A stretch of DNA of 64,000 nt from Mesorhizobium comanense (lineage in GTDB: Bacteria; Pseudomonadota; Alphaproteobacteria; Rhizobiales; Rhizobiaceae), in NCBI RefSeq assembly GCF_005503535.1, contig NZ_SCNN01000008.1, forward strand, positions 216,586-280,585, given 5' to 3'. The notes under the pieces are model-generated. The model saw nothing but the letters and a program-made list of their open reading frames with translations. It had not been told where the DNA came from and ran no database searches. Within the stretch, counting starts at the first letter, position 1; the number at the start of each line of letters is the position of its first letter. Shown piece by piece: positions 35,110-43,680 of this stretch. Made by a program: the position numbers and the translations under genes.

Positions 35110-35124
35110 ATACACAATGTGTAT
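35110..35124 (-). promoter_or_regulatory. Operator palindrome of the toxin-antitoxin operon
   Basis: ATACACA-A-TGTGTAT is a perfect 15-bp palindrome 34 bp upstream of the antitoxin ATG, overlapping where the core promoter should lie. Ribbon-helix-helix antitoxins bind such sites with their partner toxin to repress their own operon. The palindrome is seen in the sequence; the binding is inferred from the family. Confidence 0.6.
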
Positions 35125-35275
35125 CTATTTATCGGAAGGGACCGACGGCAACGGCCAGACAAAGTGACAGCACTTGAAAGAAAATCCTACGATCCGCCTG
35201 TTCTGGCAACGATTTTTCCAGCAACGAGCGCGACGCCCTTGAACCCATGCCTCGCCCTGCCCCATGCGCCACGGC

Positions 35276-35291
35276 TATGGTCGCAACCATA
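35276..35291 (+). promoter_or_regulatory. Inverted repeat upstream of the second sulfate-binding protein gene
   Basis: TATGGT-CGCA-ACCATA is a perfect 6-bp inverted repeat about 25 bp before the start codon of the downstream gene, close to its GGAG ribosome-binding site (35305-35308). It may be a repressor site or a leader hairpin. No matching copy was found before the first sulfate operon, so the two receptors may be controlled differently. Confidence 0.4.
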
Positions 35292-35316
35292 ACCGCATTG
35301 CATCCGGAGCCTTTTC

Positions 35317-36303
35317 ATGAAGCGATTTTTCCTCGGCGTCGCAGCCGTCGCCGGCCTGTTCCTCGCATCCTCCCAAGCTTGGTCGGCCGACAAGCTGCTG
35401 AATGCCTCCTATGATGTTGGCCGCGAGTTGTTCGTTGAGGTCAACAAGGCTTTCATCGAGAAGCATCCGGGCGTGACCATCGACCAGTCGCATGCCGGCA
35501 CCTCGGCTCAGGCCCGCGCCATCGCCGAAGGGCTTGGCGCGGACGTCGTCACCTTCAACCAGGTCACTGACGTCGATTTCCTGGTCAAGAAGGGCCTCGT
35601 CTCCGCCGACTGGCAGAAGGATTTCCCCGACAACGCCTCGCCCTTCTATTCGCTGCCGTCCTTCCTGGTGCGCGCCGGCAATCCCAAGCACATCAAGGAC
35701 TGGGGCGATCTGGTGCGCGATGATGTTCAGGTGATCTTCCCCAACCCGAAAACCTCGGGCAATGCGCGCTATACCTATCTGGCGGCCACCGCCTACGCCA
35801 AGGAAGCCTTCAAGGGCGACGACGCCAAGGTGAAGGAGTTCATCACCAAGCTGTTCAACAACGTGCCGATCTTCGACACCGGCGGGCGCGCCGCGACCAC
35901 CACCTTCGTGCAGCGCGAGATCGGCGACGTGCTGATCACCTTCGAATCCGAGACGCGCGGCATCCGCAGGGAATATGGCGACGACAAGTTCGAGCAGGTC
36001 ACACCCTCGGTCAGCCTGCTCGCCGAATTCCCGGTGGCGATCGTCGACAAGGTCGCCGACGAACACGGCACGCGCGATCTCGCCAAGACCTATCTCGACT
36101 TCCTTTACACGCCCGAGGGCCAGGACATCCTCGCCCAGAACGGCAACCGGGTGCGTGACGCGGCGGTAGCCGCCAAGTACAAGGCGGAGTTCCCCGAGGT
36201 GCGGCTGCTGACGGTCGAAGACGTCTTCGGCGGCTGGGACAAGATCCAGAAAGAGCATTTCGCCGCCGGCGGCCTGCTCGACCAGGCTTACGGCAGCCGG
36301 TAA
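35317..36303 (+). CDS. Second sulfate-binding periplasmic protein (orphan Sbp)
   Basis: Periplasmic sulfate receptor, 328 residues, with a signal peptide cleaved after SSQAWSA (about residue 23). Family segments are KLLNASYDVGRELFVEVNKAF, SHAGTSAQARAIAEGLGADVV and NPKTSGNARYTYLAATAYA. It clearly resembles the protein at 30259-31287 but is a distinct paralogue: KGDDAKVKEFITKLFNNV replaces the other's loop. It has its own leader, an upstream inverted repeat and a strong terminator, so it is a monocistronic unit. It probably shares the CysTWA channel encoded 1-4 kb upstream, giving a different affinity or ligand such as thiosulfate. Confidence 0.92.
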   Translation: MKRFFLGVAAVAGLFLASSQAWSADKLLNASYDVGRELFVEVNKAFIEKHPGVTIDQSHAGTSAQARAIAEGLGADVVTFNQVTDVDFLVKKGLVSADWQKDFPDNASPFYSLPSFLVRAGNPKHIKDWGDLVRDDVQVIFPNPKTSGNARYTYLAATAYAKEAFKGDDAKVKEFITKLFNNVPIFDTGGRAATTTFVQREIGDVLITFESETRGIRREYGDDKFEQVTPSVSLLAEFPVAIVDKVADEHGTRDLAKTYLDFLYTPEGQDILAQNGNRVRDAAVAAKYKAEFPEVRLLTVEDVFGGWDKIQKEHFAAGGLLDQAYGSR

Positions 36304-36331
36304 AGCTCCGCCCGACATCGGACAGATCAAG

Positions 36332-36363
36332 GAAGCCGGCAAAGAGCCGGCTTCTTTGTTTTT
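36332..36363 (+). terminator. Rho-independent terminator after the second sulfate-binding protein gene
   Basis: A perfect 9-bp stem, GAAGCCGGC (36332-36340) and GCCGGCTTC (36346-36354), with an AAAGA loop is followed by TTTGTTTTT. It lies 29 bp after the stop codon and separates the gene from the Rrf2 regulator. This is the clearest intrinsic terminator in the window. Confidence 0.9.
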
Positions 36364-36548
36364 GCCGCCGGGCACGGGAAGCGGGGCTTGCCGGGTAAAA
36401 CGTTACGAAGAATCAACGCGTTTGTGCCTAACGTGCCATGGGCGGCCTTGTTTTCGCGAAACATCGTCAGGCAGTGCAATCGTCATCATTTGCACACAAA
36501 CAGCCCCCAGATGCGGGTTGATTGGGGCTTCAACGGGCTGACTCGGGT

Positions 36549-36998
36549 ATGCTGACAAAAAAAGGCAAATACGGCCTCAAGGCCTTGGTGCACCTTTCCG
36601 GTCTTCCGGCTGGCCAACTGGCCTTCGTCAACGACATCGCCGTCGCCAACAACATTCCCAAGAAGTTCCTCGACGCCATTCTTGGCGAATTGCGCAATGC
36701 CGGCTTCGTCCAGAGCCGCAAGGGCAAGGAGGGCGGCTATCGCCTCGCCCGCCCTGCCTCCGAGATCAAGATCGGCCACGTCGTGCGCGTGCTCGACGGG
36801 CCGCTGGCGCCGATCCCCTGTGCCAGCCGCACGCAATATCAGCGCTGCGAGGATTGCGACGAAGCGACGTGCCAGGTCCGGCACATGATGCTGGAAGTCC
36901 GCCAGGCCATCGCCGAGGTGCTCGACAACCGCAGCCTCGCCGCCATGCGTGATGCCGACAACGACGATTTTCCGGTCGAACTGACCTCCCAGATATAG
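36549..36998 (+). CDS. Rrf2-family transcriptional regulator
   Basis: A 149-residue DNA-binding regulator. The winged helix covers MLTKKGKYGLKALVHLSGL through FLDAILGELRNAGFVQSRKG and GGYRLARP, matching the Rrf2/IscR signature. A cluster of four cysteines (C-x9-C-x2-C-x4-C, about residues 92-110) sits where IscR and NsrR bind an Fe-S cluster, though IscR uses three Cys. Some Rrf2 proteins control sulfur or cysteine genes, and its place beside two sulfate-binding genes makes that a fair guess. I start at the ATG at 36549, because the upstream in-frame codon adds residues outside the family. Confidence 0.88.
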   Translation: MLTKKGKYGLKALVHLSGLPAGQLAFVNDIAVANNIPKKFLDAILGELRNAGFVQSRKGKEGGYRLARPASEIKIGHVVRVLDGPLAPIPCASRTQYQRCEDCDEATCQVRHMMLEVRQAIAEVLDNRSLAAMRDADNDDFPVELTSQI

Positions 36999-37104
36999 GT
37001 CGGCCACCACCGGTACGGCCTTCATCGCCCACCATCGCCGGATTGCGTGAAGCGTTCAGGCACATTAAAGCGGTTGGCAACAGGAACATCTGGATGCCCG
37101 CTGG

Positions 37105-38256
37105 ATGAGGCTGCTGAAGTTCGCGAGACCCTCCAGAACCGTGCGCAGGCCGTCCGCGGCCGCCAGTTTCCAGACTGAAATCATCGCCGACATCCCCGTG
37201 CCGGAAAGGTCCGAGGATGTGCGTTTCTTCAGCCGCAAGGTGGTCCGCCCCGGCAGGAAGCGCCGGTTCTCGAACCAGGATCCGCGCGAAACCCTGCTGG
37301 CTGTCTTCTATCTCGCCGTGGCGGCCTTGTTGCCGGTGCGCTGGTGGCCATCGGTCTGCCTGCACATGTCCAGGATCGATCTCAAGCGTCATATGCGCAA
37401 GGAGTTTGCGCTCTACGCCGATGCCATGCGGTCGGTCCTTGGCGATAGCATCGATGCGCGTGGGCTTTTCGAGGCGCTGCTTGCCGCGCGCCACAGACGC
37501 CGGCTGCAGATCGCGGCGCATCTGGTCGCCGCCCGCTGGTCGCCTGCCATCTCCCTGGAAGGACTTGACGGGTTGCAGGCAGCCCTGCGGCGCGGCAACG
37601 GCGCCATCATCTGGTGCGATCAGTTCACGGCCCAAACCATTATCGGCAAACGCGCGCTGCACGAGGCCGGCATCGAGGCGCATCAGGTCAGCGTCGACAC
37701 CCACGGCGTTTCGGAATCCGCATTCGGGGTGCGTTTTCTGAACCCGCCCATGGTCAATGTCGAGAACAGGTTCCTGAAAAGCCGGATCGTCTTCGACCGC
37801 GAAGATGCTTACCGGGTCACCATCCGCATCCAGAAGATACTGAAGGCCAATGGCGTCGTGTTGATGACCAACACGATCCACGCGGGTTCGACCTTCACCG
37901 AGGTTGCGCTCGGCGAACGCGGCTGGGCGCACCTTGCGTCGGCGCCGGCGAATTTCGCCGCCAGGAGCAAGGCGGCGCTGTTTGCGATGTCGACCTTCGA
38001 GACCAGTCCGTGCCGCGAATACCGGGCCGTCCTCGGCCCGGAACTGCTGCCGGCCGAGGCGGACATGGCCAGGGATGGGGCAAGGGACGGAGCCAAGAAC
38101 ATGACGCTCCAGGCACGCTACATCCTGCTCAAGCGCGACCGGTTGCTCGAAGCGCTCAAGCTGTTTCCCGAACAGATGCTTAGCTGGTCCGGCAGCCAAA
38201 GGCTGACGGAGGGCAAGGGAGATACTGCCATGGCGGGCGACGAAACCGGCTCATGA
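37105..38256 (+). CDS. Hypothetical protein distantly resembling LpxL/HtrB-type acyltransferases
   Basis: 383 residues, not firmly recognised. The N-terminal 60 residues are basic, followed by one hydrophobic stretch (ETLLAVFYLAVAALLPVRWW, about 68-87), as in LpxL-type membrane anchors. The middle resembles lipid A acyltransferases: LRRGNGAIIWCDQFTAQT near residue 175 aligns by eye with the G-x-ILLTAHFGNWE block, and LKANGVVLMTNTIHAGST near 250 with the next conserved block. At the catalytic H-x4-(D/E) position the His appears to be Gln and the acidic residue is absent, so it may be inactive or act differently. It converges with the gluconokinase gene; the two coding ends overlap by 6 bp with their stop codons abutting. 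Confidence 0.5.
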   Translation: MRLLKFARPSRTVRRPSAAASFQTEIIADIPVPERSEDVRFFSRKVVRPGRKRRFSNQDPRETLLAVFYLAVAALLPVRWWPSVCLHMSRIDLKRHMRKEFALYADAMRSVLGDSIDARGLFEALLAARHRRRLQIAAHLVAARWSPAISLEGLDGLQAALRRGNGAIIWCDQFTAQTIIGKRALHEAGIEAHQVSVDTHGVSESAFGVRFLNPPMVNVENRFLKSRIVFDREDAYRVTIRIQKILKANGVVLMTNTIHAGSTFTEVALGERGWAHLASAPANFAARSKAALFAMSTFETSPCREYRAVLGPELLPAEADMARDGARDGAKNMTLQARYILLKRDRLLEALKLFPEQMLSWSGSQRLTEGKGDTAMAGDETGS

Positions 38257-38799
38257 AGCCGCCAGCGCCCGCACCGCCTCCGCCACGATATCGGCGACGG
38301 GACGCGTGGCATCGAGCGTCAACGCCCGCTCGTCCGCTGCTGGAGGCTCCAGGATGGCGAACTGGCTGTCGACCAGGCTTGCCGGCATGAAATGGCCTTT
38401 CCGGCTGGCGACCCGCTGCCTGGCCGCCGCCGGCTCGATCTCCAGATAGAGGAAGACGATGTCATCGCGGAAGCCGCGCAACCGATCGCGATAGCCGCGC
38501 TTCAGTGCCGAGCAGGCGGCGACCACGCCCTGCCCTTCCCCGGCCAATGCCGCGATACGCGCACCGATCGCATCGAGCCATCCTTCCCGCAATTGATCGG
38601 TGAGCGGTTCGCCGCGCGCCATGCGGGCGACGTTCTCTGGCGGATGGAGACGATCCCCTTCGATGAAGACGGCGCCCAGCGCGGCCGCGAGCCTGGCGCC
38701 GACCGCCGACTTGCCGCAGCCGGCGACCCCCATCACCACAATCGCCGGTGGCTTCGAACTCGAAGCGGCAGCCGGCGCAAGCGCCGCGTCCTCGTCCAT
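38251..38799 (-). CDS. gntK: Gluconokinase
   Basis: Phosphorylates D-gluconate to 6-phosphogluconate with ATP, feeding the Entner-Doudoroff or pentose phosphate route, in the cytoplasm. The 182 residues show Walker A GVAGCGKS near residue 27, the family segments EGDRLHPPENVARM and CSALKRGYRDRLR, and the GntK signature KGHFMPASLVDSQFAILE. The start codon at 38799 lies 2 bp after the stop codon of a sugar permease gene. A longer reading to 39543 in the same frame is only the shadow of that permease. Being the last gene of the importer operon suggests that the imported substrate is gluconate or is converted to it. Confidence 0.92.
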   Translation of the reverse strand: MDEDAALAPAAASSSKPPAIVVMGVAGCGKSAVGARLAAALGAVFIEGDRLHPPENVARMARGEPLTDQLREGWLDAIGARIAALAGEGQGVVAACSALKRGYRDRLRGFRDDIVFLYLEIEPAAARQRVASRKGHFMPASLVDSQFAILEPPAADERALTLDATRPVADIVAEAVRALAAS

Positions 38800-38801
38800 C
38801 G

Positions 38802-39797
38802 TCAGCGACTTGCCGGGGCGCGGCCGTAGAGCAGCAGCATGGCGACGATGACGACGCCGTAGATGATCTGCCGCCCCGCCTCCGGCATCTGCATGACCGA
38901 CAGGATGGACTGCAGCAGCGTGATCAGGATCACGCCGGCGACGGTGCCGAGATAGGAACCGCGCCCGCCGAGGATGGACGTGCCGCCAAGCACCACGGCC
39001 GCGATCGACGGCAGGAGGTAGGCGTCGCCCATCGACTGCGCCGCCTTGGACGCGTAGCCGGCCAGGAGCACGCCGCCGAAGGCGGAGAGCCCGCCCGAAA
39101 CGGCAAAGGCGATCATCACCACGCGCCTTGTGTCGATGCCGGAGAGATAGGCCGCCCGTTCGCGGTTGCCGATGCCGTAGACGGCACGGCCGAAGCCGGT
39201 GCGGGTCAGCACGAACACCATCGCCGCGCCGATCAGCGCCCAGATGATGACCGAATTGGGCACCCCCGGAATGGCAAAGCCGGTGGCCAGGTAGCGCATG
39301 GCGCCGGTCGCTGAATCCTGTGGCGAGAAGCCGCCGGTGTAGACCACCATCAGCCCTTGCGCGACGGCGTTGGTGGCGAGCGTGATGATCATCGAGGGAA
39401 TGCGCAGATAGGCGACGCCGATGCCGTTGACGATGCCGATCAGCACGCCGCAGAAGATGCCGAACGGAATGGCGAGTGCCACGCCAACTGGACCGTAGGC
39501 GGCCGCCGCGCACGCCATCATGGCGCCCGCCGCCACCGACCATGGCACCGACAGGTCGATCTGGCCGAGCAGGATGACCAGCATCATGCCGGTGGCGATG
39601 ACGCCGAGGAACGAGGCCACCTTGAGCTGCTGCAGCAGATACTCAGGCGACAGGAAGCTTCTGGAATAGAGACTGCCGAGGAACAGCAGCAGCACGATGC
39701 AGGCGAAAGCCGTCAGCACCGCCGGATCGGCGCGGCGGATGAATTTGGGCAAACGGCCGGTAATACCGCCCAATGTCGTTTCGCTCACAGGAACCAC
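38802..39797 (-). CDS. Sugar ABC transporter permease (RbsC family), second of a pair
   Basis: Inner-membrane permease, 331 residues with 8-10 hydrophobic helices. RbsC/YtfT-like features are VIATGMMLVILLGQIDLSV near residue 70, IPSMIITLATNAVAQG near 130, and AVVLGGTSILGGRGS near 265. It overlaps the preceding permease gene by 13 bp, so the two are probably made in equal amounts and form a heterodimeric channel, as in the E. coli YtfT-YjfF pair. It is followed after 2 bp by gluconokinase. Confidence 0.9.
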   Translation of the reverse strand: MVPVSETTLGGITGRLPKFIRRADPAVLTAFACIVLLLFLGSLYSRSFLSPEYLLQQLKVASFLGVIATGMMLVILLGQIDLSVPWSVAAGAMMACAAAAYGPVGVALAIPFGIFCGVLIGIVNGIGVAYLRIPSMIITLATNAVAQGLMVVYTGGFSPQDSATGAMRYLATGFAIPGVPNSVIIWALIGAAMVFVLTRTGFGRAVYGIGNRERAAYLSGIDTRRVVMIAFAVSGGLSAFGGVLLAGYASKAAQSMGDAYLLPSIAAVVLGGTSILGGRGSYLGTVAGVILITLLQSILSVMQMPEAGRQIIYGVVIVAMLLLYGRAPASR

Positions 39798-40765
39798 TCC
39801 AGCCGGTTGCGGACCCGAAACAAGGCAAAGGCGCCGAGGCTGACGGCGACCAGCAGGATAACGCCCTGGAACAAGGGCTGCCAGAGCGGGTCGAAGTCGA
39901 ACACGAACAACAGGTCGCCGATGGTGCGGAAGGCGAGCGCGCCGAAAATGGCGCCGATGGCGCTGCCCTTGCCGCCAAACAGCGAGACGCCGCCCAGCAC
40001 CACCGCGGCGATCGAAAACAGCGTGTAGGAGTTGCCGCTCGCATAGGCCGCTTCGCCCGTGTAGGTGAAGAACGTCAGGAACAGGCCGCCGATCGAGGCC
40101 AGCAGCCCGGCCAGCGTATAGGCCGCGAATTTGCCGCGCCGTATCGGCACACCCGACATGTAGGCTGCCGTTTCCGAAGAGCCCGCCGCATACGCCGCGC
40201 GGCCGAGCACCGAGCGGCTGAACGGCACCCAGATGACCAGGACGATGGCGAGCAGCACCACGAGGCTCGCCGGCACCACGCTGAACACGCGGCCCGTCAG
40301 CGCGTCGGCCAGGTCCTCATTGACCGAACCGCCGGGAAACGGACGCAGCAACAGGCCGATACCGTAGTAGACCGCCCCGGTGGCGATGGTGGCGACGATC
40401 GGCTGCAGCCGTCCGTAGATGACGATGGCCCCGTTGATGGCGCCGCAGAGCAGGCCGATGGCCAGCACCGCAACGACGCCGAGCGCCGTTTGCGTCGGCG
40501 TGCCCACCACCAGCCAGGAAGCCAGGCAATTGGTGAGGAGAAAAATCATGCCGACCGACAGGTCGATGCCGGCGGTGATCACCACCAGGGTCTGCGCCAT
40601 GGCGACGAAGGCGAGCAGCACGCCCTTGTTCGCCGCCGTCTGCACCACATTGGCGGTGAAGCCCGCCGGATGGTTGGAGGTGTAGATGACGAACATGACG
40701 ATGAAGATGCCGAGCGCCAGCAGCGTTCCGCGCTGCTCGGCCAGCCAGTAGCGCCAATCTTTCAC
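39785..40765 (-). CDS. Sugar ABC transporter permease (RbsC family), first of a pair
   Basis: Inner-membrane permease, 326 residues. Typical elements are ALGIFIVMFVIYTSNHPAGF at the N-terminus, LVVITAGIDLSVGMIFLLTN near residue 65, and SIAAVVLGGVSLFGGKGSAI near 250. Its ATG overlaps the ATPase stop codon by 4 bp (ATGA), and its 3' end overlaps the next permease by 13 bp. Such tight packing indicates one transcript and coupled translation. Confidence 0.9.
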   Translation of the reverse strand: MKDWRYWLAEQRGTLLALGIFIVMFVIYTSNHPAGFTANVVQTAANKGVLLAFVAMAQTLVVITAGIDLSVGMIFLLTNCLASWLVVGTPTQTALGVVAVLAIGLLCGAINGAIVIYGRLQPIVATIATGAVYYGIGLLLRPFPGGSVNEDLADALTGRVFSVVPASLVVLLAIVLVIWVPFSRSVLGRAAYAAGSSETAAYMSGVPIRRGKFAAYTLAGLLASIGGLFLTFFTYTGEAAYASGNSYTLFSIAAVVLGGVSLFGGKGSAIGAIFGALAFRTIGDLLFVFDFDPLWQPLFQGVILLVAVSLGAFALFRVRNRLEWFL

Positions 40766-42309
40766 GCGCTTGCTCCCAGGCCCACCGGGCTCTCCTCGCC
40801 ATGGATATTGAGCGCGCTCGATATCAGCGCCCGCTCGGTGATCTCGGCGCCGACCAGCTCGCGCTTGACCGCCCCGTCATAGAGCACCAGCACCCGGTCG
40901 CAGCAGCCGATCAGTTCGTCATAGTCGGTCGAATAAAACAGGATCGCCGCCCCCGCATCCGCCAGCTTGCGCATCAGTTGGTAGATCTCCTGCTTGGTGC
41001 CGACATCGATGCCGCGCGTCGGATCGTTGAGCAGGATGATACGCGGCTGGCGCATCAGCCATTTGGCGATGACCACCTTCTGCTGGTTGCCGCCCGACAG
41101 CGCGCCGACCGGAATGTCGAGGCCGGCCGTCTTGATCGCCAGAAGGCTGACCATGTCGTCGATGAGACGCTGTTCGGCGGCGCGGTCGATGATCCCGCCC
41201 TTCGCCAGCCGGTCGAGCGCGGCGAAGGACAGGTTCTCGCGCACCGTCATCGGCAGCATCAGCCCTTCGGTCTTGCGGTCTTCGGGGATGAGCGCCATGC
41301 CGATGCCGTCCTTGCGGGCCGCCGCTGGGCTGCTGATCGCCACCGGCTTGCCGTCGATCAGCACCTCGCCCGAAAGACCGCGCAGCACGCCGAAGAAGGC
41401 AAGCAGCAATTCACGCTGGCCCTGGCCGTCGAGACCGCCGAGACCGACCACCTCGCCTGCCCTGACCGTCAGCGAGATGTTGTCGAGCCGGTCGGCCCAG
41501 GACAGCTTGCGCGCTTCGAGCCTGGGAGCGGCGCCGGATGGCGCCGCCGCAGGCTTGGGCGGAAAGATATGGCTGTATTCGCGGCCGATCATCAACTCGA
41601 CCACCTCATTGTCGCTCTTCGAGCCGGCCTCGTAGCTGGCGACGTTGCGGCCGTTGCGGAACACCGTGCACTGGTCGGCGAGCTCGGCGATCTCGTTCAT
41701 GCGATGCGAGATGTAGAGCAGCGCCAATCCTTCCGAGCGCAACCGCTTCAGCACGCCGAATATCTTGGAGACATCCGTCGCGGTCAGCGCCGACGTCGCT
41801 TCGTCCAGGATGAGGATGCGCGGCTTGCGGGCGAGCGCCTTGGCGATCTCGACCATCTGCCTCCTTGAAAGCGGAAGATCCTTGACCAGCGCCAGCGGGT
41901 GGATGTCGTCGGCCCCGGCGCGCGCCAGGGCGTCTTCGGCGATGCGCCGCTGCGCCCGGCGGTCGATCATGCCGAAGCGCTTGGGCGGATCGGAAATGAC
42001 GATGTTGTCGGCGACGCTGAGTTCCGGGATCAGCGACAGCTCCTGGAAGATGCAGACGATGCCGGCCTTGTTCGCCGCCCCGGGAGAAGCGAAGCTCACC
42101 TCGCGGCCGTCGAGCGTCATGCGGCCTTCGTCGGGCGCCACCACGCCCGACATGATCTTGATGAGCGTCGACTTGCCGGCGCCGTTTTCGCCTAGGATGG
42201 CGTGGATGCTGCCGGCCTCGACAGACAACTCCGCCTTCTCCAGCGCCCGCACGCCGCCATAGCGTTTGGATATGCCTTCCATGCGCAAGAGCGGAACCGC
42301 AGAGTTCAT
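40762..42309 (-). CDS. Sugar ABC transporter double ATPase (RbsA/MglA family)
   Basis: Cytoplasmic ATPase with two ABC domains, 515 residues, energising the permease pair. Domain 1 has Walker A GENGAGKST, the signature-like LSRRQMVEIAKAL and Walker B LILDEATSAL. Domain 2 has the degenerate Walker A GLDGQGQREL usual for this family, signature LSGGNQQK and ILLNDPTRGIDVG, in which the usual D-E-P is N-D-P. The start has GGAGGG 4 nt upstream. It lies 73 bp after the binding-protein gene. Confidence 0.92.
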   Translation of the reverse strand: MNSAVPLLRMEGISKRYGGVRALEKAELSVEAGSIHAILGENGAGKSTLIKIMSGVVAPDEGRMTLDGREVSFASPGAANKAGIVCIFQELSLIPELSVADNIVISDPPKRFGMIDRRAQRRIAEDALARAGADDIHPLALVKDLPLSRRQMVEIAKALARKPRILILDEATSALTATDVSKIFGVLKRLRSEGLALLYISHRMNEIAELADQCTVFRNGRNVASYEAGSKSDNEVVELMIGREYSHIFPPKPAAAPSGAAPRLEARKLSWADRLDNISLTVRAGEVVGLGGLDGQGQRELLLAFFGVLRGLSGEVLIDGKPVAISSPAAARKDGIGMALIPEDRKTEGLMLPMTVRENLSFAALDRLAKGGIIDRAAEQRLIDDMVSLLAIKTAGLDIPVGALSGGNQQKVVIAKWLMRQPRIILLNDPTRGIDVGTKQEIYQLMRKLADAGAAILFYSTDYDELIGCCDRVLVLYDGAVKRELVGAEITERALISSALNIHGEESPVGLGASA

Positions 42310-42382
42310 CGACCCTCCAGGGCAGTTACAGGACTGAACGCTGGCGCCGCGGCCCGCCGCGGCGCCAGGCGATGGCCAGCGA

Positions 42383-43510
42383 TTACTGGTTCTCCTTGGT
42401 CTGCCCCATGATTTCCTGGGCGCTGAAATTGATGCCGCAGGTCGGGAAAGAATTGCCGACGAAGAAATTGTCGGATTCCTTGGGGAAGTAGTCCGTGCCT
42501 TCCTTCATGTTGGGATCCGTGGCGACCGCCAGCGGCAGCTTCACCTCCTGCGGCACCACCTCGCCTTCAAGCGCCGCGATCGCGGTCTTGATGGCGACGG
42601 CGACCTGGGCCGGGCCGGAACCGGCGGAGGTGCATTTCAGGCCATCGGCCGAATGCGCCGCGCAGAACTTGCGGAAGCCGTTCTCGGTCTCACCGCCGAA
42701 CGGCACGAAGGGATGCTTGGCGTCGATCATCGCCTGGACGATGCCGGTGTCGCCGCCCTGTCCGGTGATGCCGTCGAAGGGACCGTTGGTGGCGATCGCG
42801 TCGGCCGTCACCTTCTGCGCCACACCGTCATCCCATTTGCCGGCGACCTCGGTCACGTCCCACTTCTTGCCGGAAGCGTCGAGCACTTCGTGGATGCCGT
42901 TGTGGCGGTCCGTGTCGACGGAGGTGCCGGCAACGCCGCGCACTTCGAGGATCTTGCCGCCATTCGGCACCTTCTCGACCAGCCACTTGGCCCACAATTC
43001 GCCAAGGCCCTTCTGGTCGACATTGACGTTGATGGCATCCTTGGTGTCGAGGATGTTGTCGAAGGCGACCAGCACGATGCCGGCTTCCTTGGCGCGCTTG
43101 ATGACCGGGCCGAAAGCGGTCGGGTTCTGCGCGTCGGTGACGATGGCGTCATAGCCGGAATCGATGAAGTTGTTGATCGCCGAGATCTGCGCCGGCACGT
43201 CCTCGCCGGTCGACACGACCTTGAATTCCTTGATCTTGGCCTTGACGTCGGGCTGCGCGGCATACGCCTTGGCCGTCTGCACCATCTGGATGCGCCAGGT
43301 GTTGGCGATATAACCATTGGCGAAGGCGATGCGGAACGGACCTTCCTTCTTGGGATATTTGAAGAACTTCGTGTCGGCGCCCCAAGGGGCGAAACAGTCC
43401 GCCTGGGCGGCGGGACCGGATACGATTTCCGGACCGGCGGCCATGGCGGCCGAACTGAGCATGGCGAATGCGCTGGCGGCAACAATGCCGCCGACAAGTG
43501 ACTTGATCAT
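42383..43510 (-). CDS. Sugar-binding periplasmic protein (ribose/galactose-binding class)
   Basis: Periplasmic binding protein, 375 residues, first gene of the importer-gluconokinase operon. The signal peptide is cleaved after SSAAMAAG (about residue 24). Two-lobed family features include FRIAFANGYIANTWRIQMV, SAINNFIDSGYDAIVTDAQN, ILEVRGVAGTSVDTDRHNG and DGITGQGGDTGIVQAMIDA. The start codon has GGAGGA 7 nt upstream. With gluconokinase at the end of the operon the ligand may be gluconate or a gluconate-yielding sugar, but the binding residues do not settle this. Confidence 0.9.
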   Translation of the reverse strand: MIKSLVGGIVAASAFAMLSSAAMAAGPEIVSGPAAQADCFAPWGADTKFFKYPKKEGPFRIAFANGYIANTWRIQMVQTAKAYAAQPDVKAKIKEFKVVSTGEDVPAQISAINNFIDSGYDAIVTDAQNPTAFGPVIKRAKEAGIVLVAFDNILDTKDAINVNVDQKGLGELWAKWLVEKVPNGGKILEVRGVAGTSVDTDRHNGIHEVLDASGKKWDVTEVAGKWDDGVAQKVTADAIATNGPFDGITGQGGDTGIVQAMIDAKHPFVPFGGETENGFRKFCAAHSADGLKCTSAGSGPAQVAVAIKTAIAALEGEVVPQEVKLPLAVATDPNMKEGTDYFPKESDNFFVGNSFPTCGINFSAQEIMGQTKENQ

Positions 43511-43680
43511 CGATAATCCTCCCGATTGCAGTGCTGATTTGTCGGTTCAGTTTTATGCAATTTCCGCGTCTCGGGCCGGCCCCCTCCGCCTTGTCCGATA
43601 ACGCCTGCCAGGTGCCGAAGACCTCCGCGATCCCTCCCCTTGCCGTCCCCGCAGCGCAGCGAAAAGTTATCATATTATCC

